From positions 1 to 19,127 of the forward strand of contig CAYPEF010000030.1 of the NCBI GenBank assembly GCA_964409675.1: 19,127 bases of DNA, written 5' to 3'. The position numbers and the translations under genes are program-made. The stretch is from CAYMDD01 sp964409675 (lineage in GTDB: Bacteria; Pseudomonadota; Alphaproteobacteria; Rickettsiales; SXRF01). This document shows positions 6,545-14,108 of the stretch, in pieces. How positions within the stretch are numbered: the first letter of the stretch is position 1; each line of letters opens with the position of its first letter. Below the pieces are notes generated by a model. The model saw only the letters and a program-made list of their open reading frames with translations, was not told where the DNA came from and did no database searches.

Positions 6545-7959
6545 TGGATAAACTGCGCATCCATTACGCTGGCAGGAAAAATGAGGTCGCGGTTGACGAA
6601 CACCAATATCCGCGTTCCCTGGTCGACGGTAATGGTCGGCCGGAGATCCAGCATGCGATTGACAATATCGGAGCCGATATCACCCACATTCTGCACCCCT
6701 TCCCGGGCCGCCTGCGCACCGGCGGAACCGGAAGTGGTGCTGCTACCGTCGGTATTGCGGGTGGTGGTGCCGGAATCCTGGATACTGCTGTCAGCGATGA
6801 TTGCAACGCCGACAGAAATCAGGCTGGTCAACAGAGCCGCACTGAAGCTTTCATAGTATTTGTTGTCCACTTCACCGGCAACCCCTGCCCTGCCCAGTGC
6901 ATCAATGGCGGGCGAGCCGATCTCGATATCGATACCATCGGGCCGTATCAGACGTGTCCAGACAATCATTACGCGCTTCTGCCCACGCAGGATACCCGTA
7001 TTGTACGATCCAATCAGGCGCGATCCTTTTGGAATCATGACAGCGCGGCCCGCTTCGGCATAAATATCCCTACTGACGATAGCACGCAGCGTGCCCGGAA
7101 GATCGGTGTTGATGGCGGTTTCTAAAACGGCATTGATCACCTTGCCTTGCGCAATAGTCAGATTAAGGTTAGTCAATTTGGTTGCGGTTTCACGCTTTGC
7201 CTTGGACGTTTTGAGAAGATTACGCGTGAATCCGATATTCGGATCCGATGCGGCAAGCTCATTTTCGGCACCAGCCACATCTTTTATTGCTTCAGCCTGC
7301 TCTTTGGCTCCCGGCGTGCCAGAACCGCCGATAACCAAAATATTGGCACGTAGGCGCTTGTCTCGCTCCTTATCGCCGGTCAGCATTTTGGTGCCGGGCC
7401 GCCCTTCCCTCACGCTCGGCAAGGGTGGCGGCGGCGGCAGACCGGGCACTCCTTCCGACCCCGATTCTCCTACAGAAACAGGCGGTGGAGCATTAGGCAC
7501 GTCCGGCGCCATGGGCGGCGGCAGTGATGGAGCAGTCGGCACGGATACTGCCGGCGGCGGGGGCGGGGGCGGTGGCGGTGGAGGTGGAGGCGGCGGAGGT
7601 GGGGGCGGGGCAGCCGGCACGGCAGGCAGCGGCGGCGGCGGCAACCCAGGCGCCGGGGCAGCCGGAGTCGATAACGGCGTCGTCGCGGTAGCCCCCGGAT
7701 TTACCGGCGGCGGCGGCGGTTTTTTACCCAGCAGGCTAAACAGAATATAGCCTACTATCACCAGAAAAACGGCGGCAAATATGACTACGCGGCTTGTGCC
7801 GGAAGAAACGGGCGAGGTGCGCCGTTTAGTAAGGACCTCTTCCTCCTCTGCCTCGTCCTGATAGGGGGCATCGCCGTTTTGGTAGTCGTTATCTCCCTGG
7901 TTTTCCGGATTGCCGGAATAGGGATCGCGCGGGCCTGCGGGGTTTTCTTCGTCTGTCAT
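6541..7959 (-). CDS. virB10: VirB10 core-complex protein with extreme proline-rich stalk
   Basis: 472 residues. VirB10 spans from the inner membrane to the outer-membrane cap of the secretion channel. It has an acidic cytoplasmic N-terminus with a poly-Glu stretch (37-41), one membrane segment (about 57-78), then a very Pro-rich periplasmic linker (81-180) that contains 19 prolines in a row (118-136). A C-terminal beta-barrel domain follows from about residue 255, including VINAVLETAINTDLPG, IPKGSRLIGSYNTGI and, at the end, RPTITVDQGTRILVFVNRDL. These are VirB10 hallmarks. It overlaps virB9 and virB11 by ATGA at both ends. An alanine- and glycine-rich insert with Thr/Ser (about 400-420) lies before the last part of the barrel. 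Confidence 0.96.
   Translation of the reverse strand: MTDEENPAGPRDPYSGNPENQGDNDYQNGDAPYQDEAEEEEVLTKRRTSPVSSGTSRVVIFAAVFLVIVGYILFSLLGKKPPPPPVNPGATATTPLSTPAAPAPGLPPPPLPAVPAAPPPPPPPPPPPPPPPPPPPAVSVPTAPSLPPPMAPDVPNAPPPVSVGESGSEGVPGLPPPPPLPSVREGRPGTKMLTGDKERDKRLRANILVIGGSGTPGAKEQAEAIKDVAGAENELAASDPNIGFTRNLLKTSKAKRETATKLTNLNLTIAQGKVINAVLETAINTDLPGTLRAIVSRDIYAEAGRAVMIPKGSRLIGSYNTGILRGQKRVMIVWTRLIRPDGIDIEIGSPAIDALGRAGVAGEVDNKYYESFSAALLTSLISVGVAIIADSSIQDSGTTTRNTDGSSTTSGSAGAQAAREGVQNVGDIGSDIVNRMLDLRPTITVDQGTRILVFVNRDLIFPASVMDAQFIQ
7552..7608 (-). repeat. 19-codon polyproline tract in virB10
   Basis: Nineteen consecutive CCN codons encode VirB10 residues 118-136. The codons are mixed (CCG, CCC, CCA and CCT all occur), so this is not a pure trinucleotide repeat. 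The mix argues that the amino acid run is being kept rather than being a fresh slippage product. A run this long should depend strongly on elongation factor P for translation. Confidence 0.9.
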
Positions 7960-8783
7960 AATGCGGAACCGGCAAGAGTTTCATTATAAAGATACACGGT
8001 GCTTCCATCCCGCATCAGCGCCAGGCGGTCTGCCACTGCGGCAATCACCATATAGCCGTTATGTACGGACACCGCCACCTGGGTTTCCTGTCCGTTCGGA
8101 CCGGAGAGGAATACTTTCGGCAGCGGACGGGTCATATCGGCAAAGCGCACAAAGGTTGAATGGCCATCATCATATACTTCTTCCGGCGCATCCGCATCAG
8201 GCCCGGAGTATGTGTAAAGGTAATTCTGCTTCGATGATGCGGGCGGCAAAGAAACGCTCATTGCAGGAGCCGTTTTCACAGCAGCAGTTGAAACAGGCGG
8301 GGAAGGCTCGATAGTCGGCGCAGGCTGCACCGCAACCGGAGCCACCGGCATGACCGGAGCCGCCATAACCGCCACCGGAGGCCGCTCATCTGGATAGGAA
8401 AAGCGGGCAACATAAACCATTTGCGGATTTTTCTCAGGCGTTCCATGCCCGGACTTGATATCGAACTGATATGACCGTTTGTTGGTAATTACCGTCATAT
8501 TCGTGCTTACATCATCAGCCATCGGCCGGATAAACAGGCGGCTGCCGGCTGGAATAATCTGCCACAAGCTGCGGTCACCGACCGAGATGGTCTGAATATC
8601 CTCATGCGGGGCGAACTCGATATGCGTCTGATACCCGTAGAGCATGTGGATGACGTAGATATCATCGGGACTGTACCGCAACACGCGGATTCGATTATCA
8701 TTCGGGAGCATATCCATGCCCTGCGCATATGCAGAGCATGTCAAAGCGGCACATAAAAAACCGGTTAAGACAATATATCTCAT
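7956..8783 (-). CDS. virB9: VirB9 outer-membrane core-complex protein
   Basis: 275 residues. A clear signal peptide MRYIVLTGFLCAALTCSAYA ends in AYA before QGMD. The N-terminal domain shows NDNRIRVLRYSPDDIY, YGYQTHIEFAPHEDIQTISVGD and IPAGSRLFIRPMADDVSTNM, the standard VirB9 pattern. A Pro/Ala/Val-rich linker (about 136-180) leads to the C-terminal domain with EEVYDDGHSTFVRF and DRLALMRDGSTVYLYN, which contacts VirB10 and VirB7. No VirB7 lipoprotein gene is visible beside it. It overlaps virB8 and virB10 by 4 bases (ATGA) on each side. Confidence 0.95.
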   Translation of the reverse strand: MRYIVLTGFLCAALTCSAYAQGMDMLPNDNRIRVLRYSPDDIYVIHMLYGYQTHIEFAPHEDIQTISVGDRSLWQIIPAGSRLFIRPMADDVSTNMTVITNKRSYQFDIKSGHGTPEKNPQMVYVARFSYPDERPPVAVMAAPVMPVAPVAVQPAPTIEPSPPVSTAAVKTAPAMSVSLPPASSKQNYLYTYSGPDADAPEEVYDDGHSTFVRFADMTRPLPKVFLSGPNGQETQVAVSVHNGYMVIAAVADRLALMRDGSTVYLYNETLAGSAL

Positions 8784-9457
8784 TGCTGTAACAAATCCTC
8801 ATCCACTCGATATTCGATTACACGGAAGCCCAAAGGGTTTACGTACCTTTCATCCGTAGTCAGGTTCATTTTTGTATATTCAAAACCGACCAGGATAATT
8901 TTGTGATACTGATGGCTGAGGCTGACGCCATCGCCTTTTTCTTCGATCAGCACACGTGCCTGCACCACCTGCGGGCTAAGATAGGTAATGGACTTGAAAC
9001 GCACCTGCCGCACGCCGACACTGCCCAGGCGCGCCACATTGCTCTGCGGATTGTTTGCATCCGCTTCGCCTAAAAAGCCACGATATACCTTTCCCGGGTC
9101 CGACATAATGCGCACCAGATCATAGCTGCGCATCAGATCGGAAGAACCGTATCCTTCGCGTGCACGAATATAAGCGACAATAAAATAATTATTGACCACC
9201 TCGCTGGATGTAAGTTCCTTAAAGGCGGTAGGATCTACCGTCTGGGTAATTCCGGATTTCTGATCCACCTGAATTACATAGGGCTCGATTGTCTTCAGCG
9301 GCATCAGCTTGAGCAACAATATAACCGCAACGAAGGTTGATCCCAAAGCCAGGAAGGTAATAAGCGTAAGGATTTTACGCTGCACCACCACACGCTGGTA
9401 ACGGTCTTTATACCAATTATGAATTTCAGAGCTTTGCTTCGCTTTTTCTTTAGGCAC
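8780..9457 (-). CDS. virB8: VirB8 inner-membrane assembly protein
   Basis: 225 residues. A short cytoplasmic tail with HNWYKDRYQRVVVQR is followed by one membrane segment (about 28-51) and a periplasmic NTF2-like domain ending NPLGFRVIEYRVDEDLL, the VirB8 signature. VirB8 nucleates assembly of the channel. The start is GTG at 9457: an in-frame stop (TAA) lies seven codons upstream and no in-frame ATG is available. Its ribosome site is weak. It is the first gene after a 162-base AT-rich gap, so it may be expressed from a promoter inside that gap. The stop overlaps the virB9 ATG as ATGA (8780-8783). Confidence 0.94.
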   Translation of the reverse strand: MPKEKAKQSSEIHNWYKDRYQRVVVQRKILTLITFLALGSTFVAVILLLKLMPLKTIEPYVIQVDQKSGITQTVDPTAFKELTSSEVVNNYFIVAYIRAREGYGSSDLMRSYDLVRIMSDPGKVYRGFLGEADANNPQSNVARLGSVGVRQVRFKSITYLSPQVVQARVLIEEKGDGVSLSHQYHKIILVGFEYTKMNLTTDERYVNPLGFRVIEYRVDEDLLQQ

Positions 9458-9619
9458 GGAGATGCATATAGATGGTTATTTGGGGTCAAGGTACATTATA
9501 GTATATATCATAAATAAAGCATTAACGGAACCGAGAGTCAGTAAAATTCTGCGAAAATTCAATCTAATTTGACAAATGTTTAATGAGCAACGCCGGAATT
9601 AGCGACAACAATGCGCCGA
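9458..9619 (-). promoter_or_regulatory. AT-rich gap between virB6 and virB8 with a possible internal promoter
   Basis: This is the only sizeable gap within virB4-virD4. It is markedly AT-rich and holds a perfect minus-strand TATAAT (9495-9500) about 40 bases before the virB8 GTG, overlapped by TATACT. No good -35 is found at 16-18 bases, so promoter function is uncertain. Translating the minus strand gives only frames of a few codons, so no virB7 lipoprotein is hidden here. Confidence 0.35.
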
Positions 9620-11122
9620 TCAGGACCGGTAAGTGGGCAATTCCATGATTTTTTTCTTCAGCTCATCGCTCATGGTCGCACCGGATTCATCCGTCATTTC
9701 CCCTGCCGTCGCCCTGCCCCTGACAGGCGATACCGCTCCGGGAAGCAAGGAGCGAATGCCAGCCGCCGCACCGCCGCTGACACGCTGCGCCGCCCCCATA
9801 CCCGCCCCGCTCAGCGCAGACTCGCCCGGATAATGAATGCCGCCGTATGGCGATCCCCCTCCCCCCCCGAGCATCGGCGCATAGGCGGGTCCGGCAAGCT
9901 GGCGGGCAATATCGGGAATATTTTTATTCAGCGTATCGAACATGAAGACGATTACTACCTGGCTAGTGATATTGAGCAGCAGGAAGTACATCAACCCGGT
10001 CTGGAACACCCAGGCGCTGGGGGGAACCAGGTCCGCTGGGTTTGTTGATGTACAGCTTAGAACAGGCCCATAGGGGCCCAACCCGATGCCGGTCGGGCAA
10101 ACCGCCACCGCATTAAGCTCCATGCGCACCGGGCTTACCCACCACGTATTATTATACGGAATGATCACATTGACCAGACTGGCGACAAAATTCGTTCCAA
10201 AATTGCTAATAATCACCAGCAACAGCGCAACGCTTGCAAAGACCAGCACCACCTGGAACGCAAAAGAAATCAAATAACGCAGCCAACTGTCGAAAAACGT
10301 GTACGTTACTTTAAACAGCGCGCAGCTTACAAAAATGGGAGCCATACTGATAAGGAAGGCAATAACGCTGATTCCCAATAAGTAGGTGATGACTGAGCGC
10401 ACCAGCACAATAATGCTTTTGACCAGAAAATAGAGAAAGAACATAAATATCGGGAAAATGGCCACGCTCAGCGCTGAGAAAAAAGCCATTAGACGGTAGC
10501 CTGCATCACTGAAAGGAGCGGTCAGCTGGCTTGCGATCATGCAGTCCAGCGTTTCCATGACATAGGAGCTGGAACATCCCCATGGGGCTGCAGCAATGGA
10601 GAGCACCCAGTTCATCCCCCCGTCGATAAACCCCAGCAGAAATTTAAACCCAAACCCGATACCCCAAGCAGCATTGGTGGCGAATATCCACACAAACACG
10701 ATTTTCATCAGGCGGACCGATGCTTCCTTCATGGTGATGGGCACGATACCCATCACCATCATCATGCCGAATATAATCACGTATAAAAGGATGGAAGCGG
10801 TAATGATATTCGCAAGCTTATACTGCACCCCGCAATATACTTTGCTCAGCACGCTATTAAGTATCTGCTGAAAACTGCATGCAAGGATGGAAAAGATCGG
10901 TATAGGGGCGGTACTGCTGCACACGCCTGTAGTATCGTACAAGCTGGTTCCAACGCCGGGAATTCCGCTATTGCATACAAGCGGACTCCACGCCCATGCC
11001 ATGGCAGGAAATGCCAGCATTCCAGTCATCGCCAGGCAAACAACGCGCAGAATATACCCTTGACGCTCCTTCACGCTTGAAGGCGTATGCAACCTATTTT
11101 TTCTGCGTTGCATGAACGGCAT
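9620..11122 (-). CDS. virB6: VirB6-like polytopic inner-membrane channel protein, extended
   Basis: About 500 residues from the chosen start, against about 300 for Agrobacterium VirB6. A signal-like segment (LRVVCLAMTGMLAFPAMAWA) opens the protein, followed by at least six strongly hydrophobic segments. The family-type region is SMAPIFVSCALFKVTYTFFD plus SWLRYLISFAFQ. The last 90 residues are a Gly/Ala/Ser-rich, likely cytoplasmic tail. Several Cys pairs lie in predicted periplasmic loops (CNSGIPG, CPTGIG, VLSCTS). The ATG at 11122 has GGAG (11129-11132) 6 bases upstream; a frame-extending ATG at 11158 lacks one. It overlaps the end of virB4 by 29 bases. C-terminal extensions of VirB6 are common in the Rickettsiales-type systems, where several paralogues can occur; only one is seen here. 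Confidence 0.85.
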   Translation of the reverse strand: MPFMQRRKNRLHTPSSVKERQGYILRVVCLAMTGMLAFPAMAWAWSPLVCNSGIPGVGTSLYDTTGVCSSTAPIPIFSILACSFQQILNSVLSKVYCGVQYKLANIITASILLYVIIFGMMMVMGIVPITMKEASVRLMKIVFVWIFATNAAWGIGFGFKFLLGFIDGGMNWVLSIAAAPWGCSSSYVMETLDCMIASQLTAPFSDAGYRLMAFFSALSVAIFPIFMFFLYFLVKSIIVLVRSVITYLLGISVIAFLISMAPIFVSCALFKVTYTFFDSWLRYLISFAFQVVLVFASVALLLVIISNFGTNFVASLVNVIIPYNNTWWVSPVRMELNAVAVCPTGIGLGPYGPVLSCTSTNPADLVPPSAWVFQTGLMYFLLLNITSQVVIVFMFDTLNKNIPDIARQLAGPAYAPMLGGGGGSPYGGIHYPGESALSGAGMGAAQRVSGGAAAGIRSLLPGAVSPVRGRATAGEMTDESGATMSDELKKKIMELPTYRS

Positions 11123-13436
11123 TACGCTCTCCATTAAGCACAGCCACCAGCCGCTCATCCGTTATTTTCAAATAGGAGGGAATCACTTCATCGCCATGTT
11201 TAATCAGAAACTGCCCTTTCTGACGCTCCATTTTAAGAAGCATCCTTTCCTCTTCCTGCGTCAGCCCGGTCAGCTCTGGGTAATAATTCACCGGCACGTC
11301 GTCCGGAACGAACAGCTTGGTCGGGGTCAGGCGCATAATGTCTCCGGAGATCGCGCTTTGCGCCATTTTCTCTATGGCATCGGAGCGCATCACCATCAGG
11401 GCGTTATTTTCCTTCAGCATCTCCAGCAGGCTCTCAAGCCGGGGTGCAAAAAAGTGATTATCAAGCAATTCCCATGCTTCATTCAGCACAATAATGGTGG
11501 GGCGCCCATCCAGCGCAATAATCACCCGGTGCAGCAGATAGGAAAACAATGCGATCTTCGCCGCCTCCGAGTCCATGATGGGTCCCAAATCAAGCACGGT
11601 AAACCCGGTATTCCATGCCAGTTCATCCGCATCGCTGCGCAGGAAACGCTGGATATGATTCAGCTCTAGTGCCGCCAGCAATTGCTTCGCAAGCGTCGAT
11701 CCGTCGGCATTAAGCTGCTCGGCTACCGCCTGGACATTACGGTTCTGCCCCTCGAATACCTTGTCAATCGCCGAGCGCAGCTCGGCTTTTGCGGTTTCGT
11801 CTTCCGGCGCAATACCGATCAGCGTTCCGAGCCATGCCAGAATGAACCCGCGATTGCGGCGGGTATCTTCCATCGCCAGAGGATTAACGGCGATATCACC
11901 GCTTTCATTTCCCAGCCGCAGGTATTTCCCACCCAATTCGCGAGCCAGCAGCGCCGCCCGGGTTCCCTGGTCGAAGAAAATGATATTAGGCTGCAGGCCG
12001 GTGGACTGCGTTAACAGAAAATGCAGCAACCGCCTTCCGGCATTGTCGGGGAAGGAGTTATAGTCCAGCAGCAGCGTGTGTCCATTGCCGTGATGATGGT
12101 AATGAAACAGGTAAGGCGTATGTACCGTGGTGGGAAATACAGCAACCGGCTTGCCCCATTCGCTGGTAAGCTCTCCCAGCGGATAAAAATTTAATCTCAC
12201 CATCCCGGCGGTGCGATGCGCGGGAAGAAGCTGCTGGCGACGCAGGAATTCAAAATTACCGGGCAGGTACGACCAGAAAAACTCTTCCAGCCTGATATCC
12301 TCACGCACCGCCACCAGCCCCAGCGACGCCACAGCCCTTTGCACACGGTGAATAGCATCGTCCAGCTCCGCATAATCATCGACAGCTACGGTAATGCTGG
12401 TTTGCTGGCGCGCGAAATCAGTCGGGTTACCGCGCTTGCTGCGCTTTAGCTCATTAAGCCCCGTCACTTCGGCGATATAAGCATCCTGACTAGCCTCGGC
12501 AATATCCATTTCTTCCTTAAATTCGCTCAACACCTCCTCGGCAGGAATAAAGTCGAAGCTCTGACAGACCGTCATTTCAATCGGCAGCTGTAAGAATACG
12601 TCCAGCTTTTGAGGCGGGAGATCGGAAAAATGCTTCAGGCTCAGGATGGCGGCGAAACGCCGTTTAGCCGGACGCATGCGGTTTTCCATCGCATTGAAGC
12701 CGAAGGTCATCTCCCCTTCCGCGATCTGCTGCGACATATCATGCATATCAAGCGGTATGCGCATAATGCGCAGATTCACCAGCCGCGCCATGAATTCACC
12801 TGGTTCCGAGTAGAATCGCGACTGACCGTTATCTTCTTTTTCTTCGCGCACTGAAAGAACTACCGGATTAAAATGTCTGGCAAGATGGCTGGCAATATTG
12901 CTTACCAGCGTGTGAAGCTCTTTTGCGGCCGTTTCCAGATATTCGTCGCGGTACTGGCGATTACGTACAGAACTGTATCCTTTTTTGATATCTTCCTTAT
13001 CCCATATCCGGGCCAGCTGCCCTTCGCGTAAGACGGTAATATAGACTTCGTTCTCAAATGCATATTTCCATTTCTGCTGCTGTGCCCAGATGTCGTTCAA
13101 TCTTTGTGCAAATTCAGAAGGAAATTCTGTGATAATATCCAGTGGTTGCTTGGTACGAAGCGTGTGTATCCAGAAAGCAAAGCGATTGCTGTTAACTTCG
13201 CGCCCTATCGCTTCACGGATAGCATCGCGCAGGTAGGCGCCTTCCGAGCCGGTAAATTCCTGCGGCAGTCCGAATGTATTGTGCGATAGGCGAATAACCT
13301 GCAGCAATTCTCCGTTTTTAGTAAGGAGCGTTTTGGGATCGAAATGGCTGGTATAGGGAATAAAATCTGATCGGGGCGTTTCTTCAGGAGGCTTCTTGCC
13401 AGGTTCGGCTTTGGAAGGGAGGAAGCGAAGCATCAT
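11094..13436 (-). CDS. virB4: VirB4 homologue lacking the Walker motifs (probable non-ATPase)
   Basis: 780 residues, full VirB4 length. The N-terminal domain (about 25-240) and the family core align by eye with VirB4/CagE proteins: QKLDVFLQLPIEMTVCQSF, FARQQTSITV, FFWSYLPGNFEFLRR, GKPVAVFPTTVHTPYLFHY, IIFFDQGTRAALLARELGG, NPLAMEDTRRNRGFILAWL and NEAWELLDNHFFAPRLESLL. At the P-loop, GHTLL (452-456) should continue into GPTGSGKT but reads LDYNSFPDNAG (457-467), with no GKT or GKS. Walker B is IIVLNEAW (648-655), with N652 replacing the Asp. The next motif, usually FATQS, is VMRSD (682-686). The frame is intact throughout. I infer a structural, nucleotide-hydrolysis-dead VirB4. There is no VirB3 fusion, and no virB3 gene fits in the 107 bases before it. 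Confidence 0.88.
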   Translation of the reverse strand: MMLRFLPSKAEPGKKPPEETPRSDFIPYTSHFDPKTLLTKNGELLQVIRLSHNTFGLPQEFTGSEGAYLRDAIREAIGREVNSNRFAFWIHTLRTKQPLDIITEFPSEFAQRLNDIWAQQQKWKYAFENEVYITVLREGQLARIWDKEDIKKGYSSVRNRQYRDEYLETAAKELHTLVSNIASHLARHFNPVVLSVREEKEDNGQSRFYSEPGEFMARLVNLRIMRIPLDMHDMSQQIAEGEMTFGFNAMENRMRPAKRRFAAILSLKHFSDLPPQKLDVFLQLPIEMTVCQSFDFIPAEEVLSEFKEEMDIAEASQDAYIAEVTGLNELKRSKRGNPTDFARQQTSITVAVDDYAELDDAIHRVQRAVASLGLVAVREDIRLEEFFWSYLPGNFEFLRRQQLLPAHRTAGMVRLNFYPLGELTSEWGKPVAVFPTTVHTPYLFHYHHHGNGHTLLLDYNSFPDNAGRRLLHFLLTQSTGLQPNIIFFDQGTRAALLARELGGKYLRLGNESGDIAVNPLAMEDTRRNRGFILAWLGTLIGIAPEDETAKAELRSAIDKVFEGQNRNVQAVAEQLNADGSTLAKQLLAALELNHIQRFLRSDADELAWNTGFTVLDLGPIMDSEAAKIALFSYLLHRVIIALDGRPTIIVLNEAWELLDNHFFAPRLESLLEMLKENNALMVMRSDAIEKMAQSAISGDIMRLTPTKLFVPDDVPVNYYPELTGLTQEEERMLLKMERQKGQFLIKHGDEVIPSYLKITDERLVAVLNGERNAVHATQKK

Positions 13437-13505
13437 ACATTGATCGCCAGACCATAATTAAGGCTGAATGAATTAATAGAGTTTATGTTGCACCGTATAC
13501 AGTCC

Positions 13506-13535
13506 CCTGCCTGCCGGATTGCTCCGGCAGGCAGG
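13506..13535 (-). terminator. perfect 13-bp hairpin after virB2 without a U-run (attenuator or mRNA-stabilising stem)
   Basis: CCTGCCTGCCGGA (13506-13518) and TCCGGCAGGCAGG (13523-13535) pair perfectly around the loop TTGC. It begins 8 bases after the virB2 stop and ends about 70 bases before the virB4 start. On the minus strand it is followed by GGACTGTATACGG, so it lacks the U-run of a classical intrinsic terminator. Partial termination or protection of the virB2 message from 3' decay would give more pilin than machinery proteins. Which of the two applies is inference. Confidence 0.65.
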
Positions 13536-13543
13536 TTTATGCA

Positions 13544-13885
13544 TTAGCAGTTGGCGTTCGCGCCGGCGTTCATGGCGTCCACGATGCCAGCAGCACCGAA
13601 GATGATTGCCACACCGGTACCAACGATCAGCGCCATACCCCAGGACACTTTACCCAGAAGAGCACCGATGCCGATGATGGTGATGGCGATGGTAGCCAGC
13701 GCCTTACCGGTAGCGCCTTTGAACCAGCCTACAACGGTACAGAACATGTTGGAAAACGGCGTGTTGCCGCTTGCATTGGCCAGTTCCGGCGCCATGATAA
13801 TGGCGGCGGTGAGAACGAGCGCCAGGCAGATCTGCCAGGCAAAGGACAGATCAGCGCTCTGCTTAGTGGTGGTTACATTAGACAT
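13544..13885 (-). CDS. virB2: VirB2 major pilin-like subunit
   Basis: 113 residues. A long signal region with a hydrophobic core (about 15-32) ends at ANA before SG (38/39), leaving about 75 mature residues with two hydrophobic helices (about 60-78 and 82-102) separated by GKVSWG, the VirB2 pattern. TPFSNMFCTVVGWFKGATGKALATI is typical of VirB2/TrbC pilins; the mature protein has C49 and a C-terminal C113, which could pair. AAGGA (13893-13897) lies 7 bases before the ATG, a strong site fitting an abundant pilin. It is the first gene of the secretion block, behind a good promoter and in front of a stable hairpin. Confidence 0.9.
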   Translation of the reverse strand: MSNVTTTKQSADLSFAWQICLALVLTAAIIMAPELANASGNTPFSNMFCTVVGWFKGATGKALATIAITIIGIGALLGKVSWGMALIVGTGVAIIFGAAGIVDAMNAGANANC

Positions 13886-14015
13886 AAATGTCTTCCTTAT
13901 AAAAAAGTTAAAAACAAAGAAATCCTAAATGGACTTCCTTACACAGAAGGGGACCAGCATCGTGCCTGCGCAAGAATTGCTGCATGGCGCATGATCAGCC
14001 TTCATATGCAGTTAT

Positions 14016-14044
14016 AGCATACATTTATGACAGTTTGTTGACAA
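14016..14044 (-). promoter_or_regulatory. sigma-70-type promoter of the virB2-virD4 block, with leader of about 120 bases
   Basis: Minus strand: TTGTCA (14039-14044), a spacer of exactly 17 bases, and TATGCT (14016-14021). It is the only good match in the 223 bases between the upstream membrane-protein gene and virB2. The leader (about 14009-13886) contains small inverted repeats such as CAGCA/TGCTG (13955-13959/13978-13982) and CCTT/AAGG (13937-13940/13947-13950). These are too short to assign a function. Confidence 0.6.
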
Positions 14045-14108
14045 AAGCAAAAAACCTTCGCTTTTCGCAGAAAATGTATCCTGGATGCAATCCACTGATT
14101 TTAATTAA

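Noticed and set aside
4885..6856. Plus-strand open frames of 231 and 310 codons opposite virD4, virB11 and virB10
   Set aside because: They are shadows of well-identified genes with coupled starts and intact motifs; the translated products have no recognisable domains.
7091..7750. Plus-strand frame encoding a glycine-rich protein opposite virB10
   Set aside because: The Gly run is the complement of the VirB10 polyproline codons; virB10 is unmistakable on the other strand.
14041..14108. Intrinsic terminator after the membrane-protein gene (TGGAT/ATCCA stem and a later T6 stretch)
   Set aside because: The stem is only 5 bp and the T stretch is about 25 bases away, so it does not fit a terminator.
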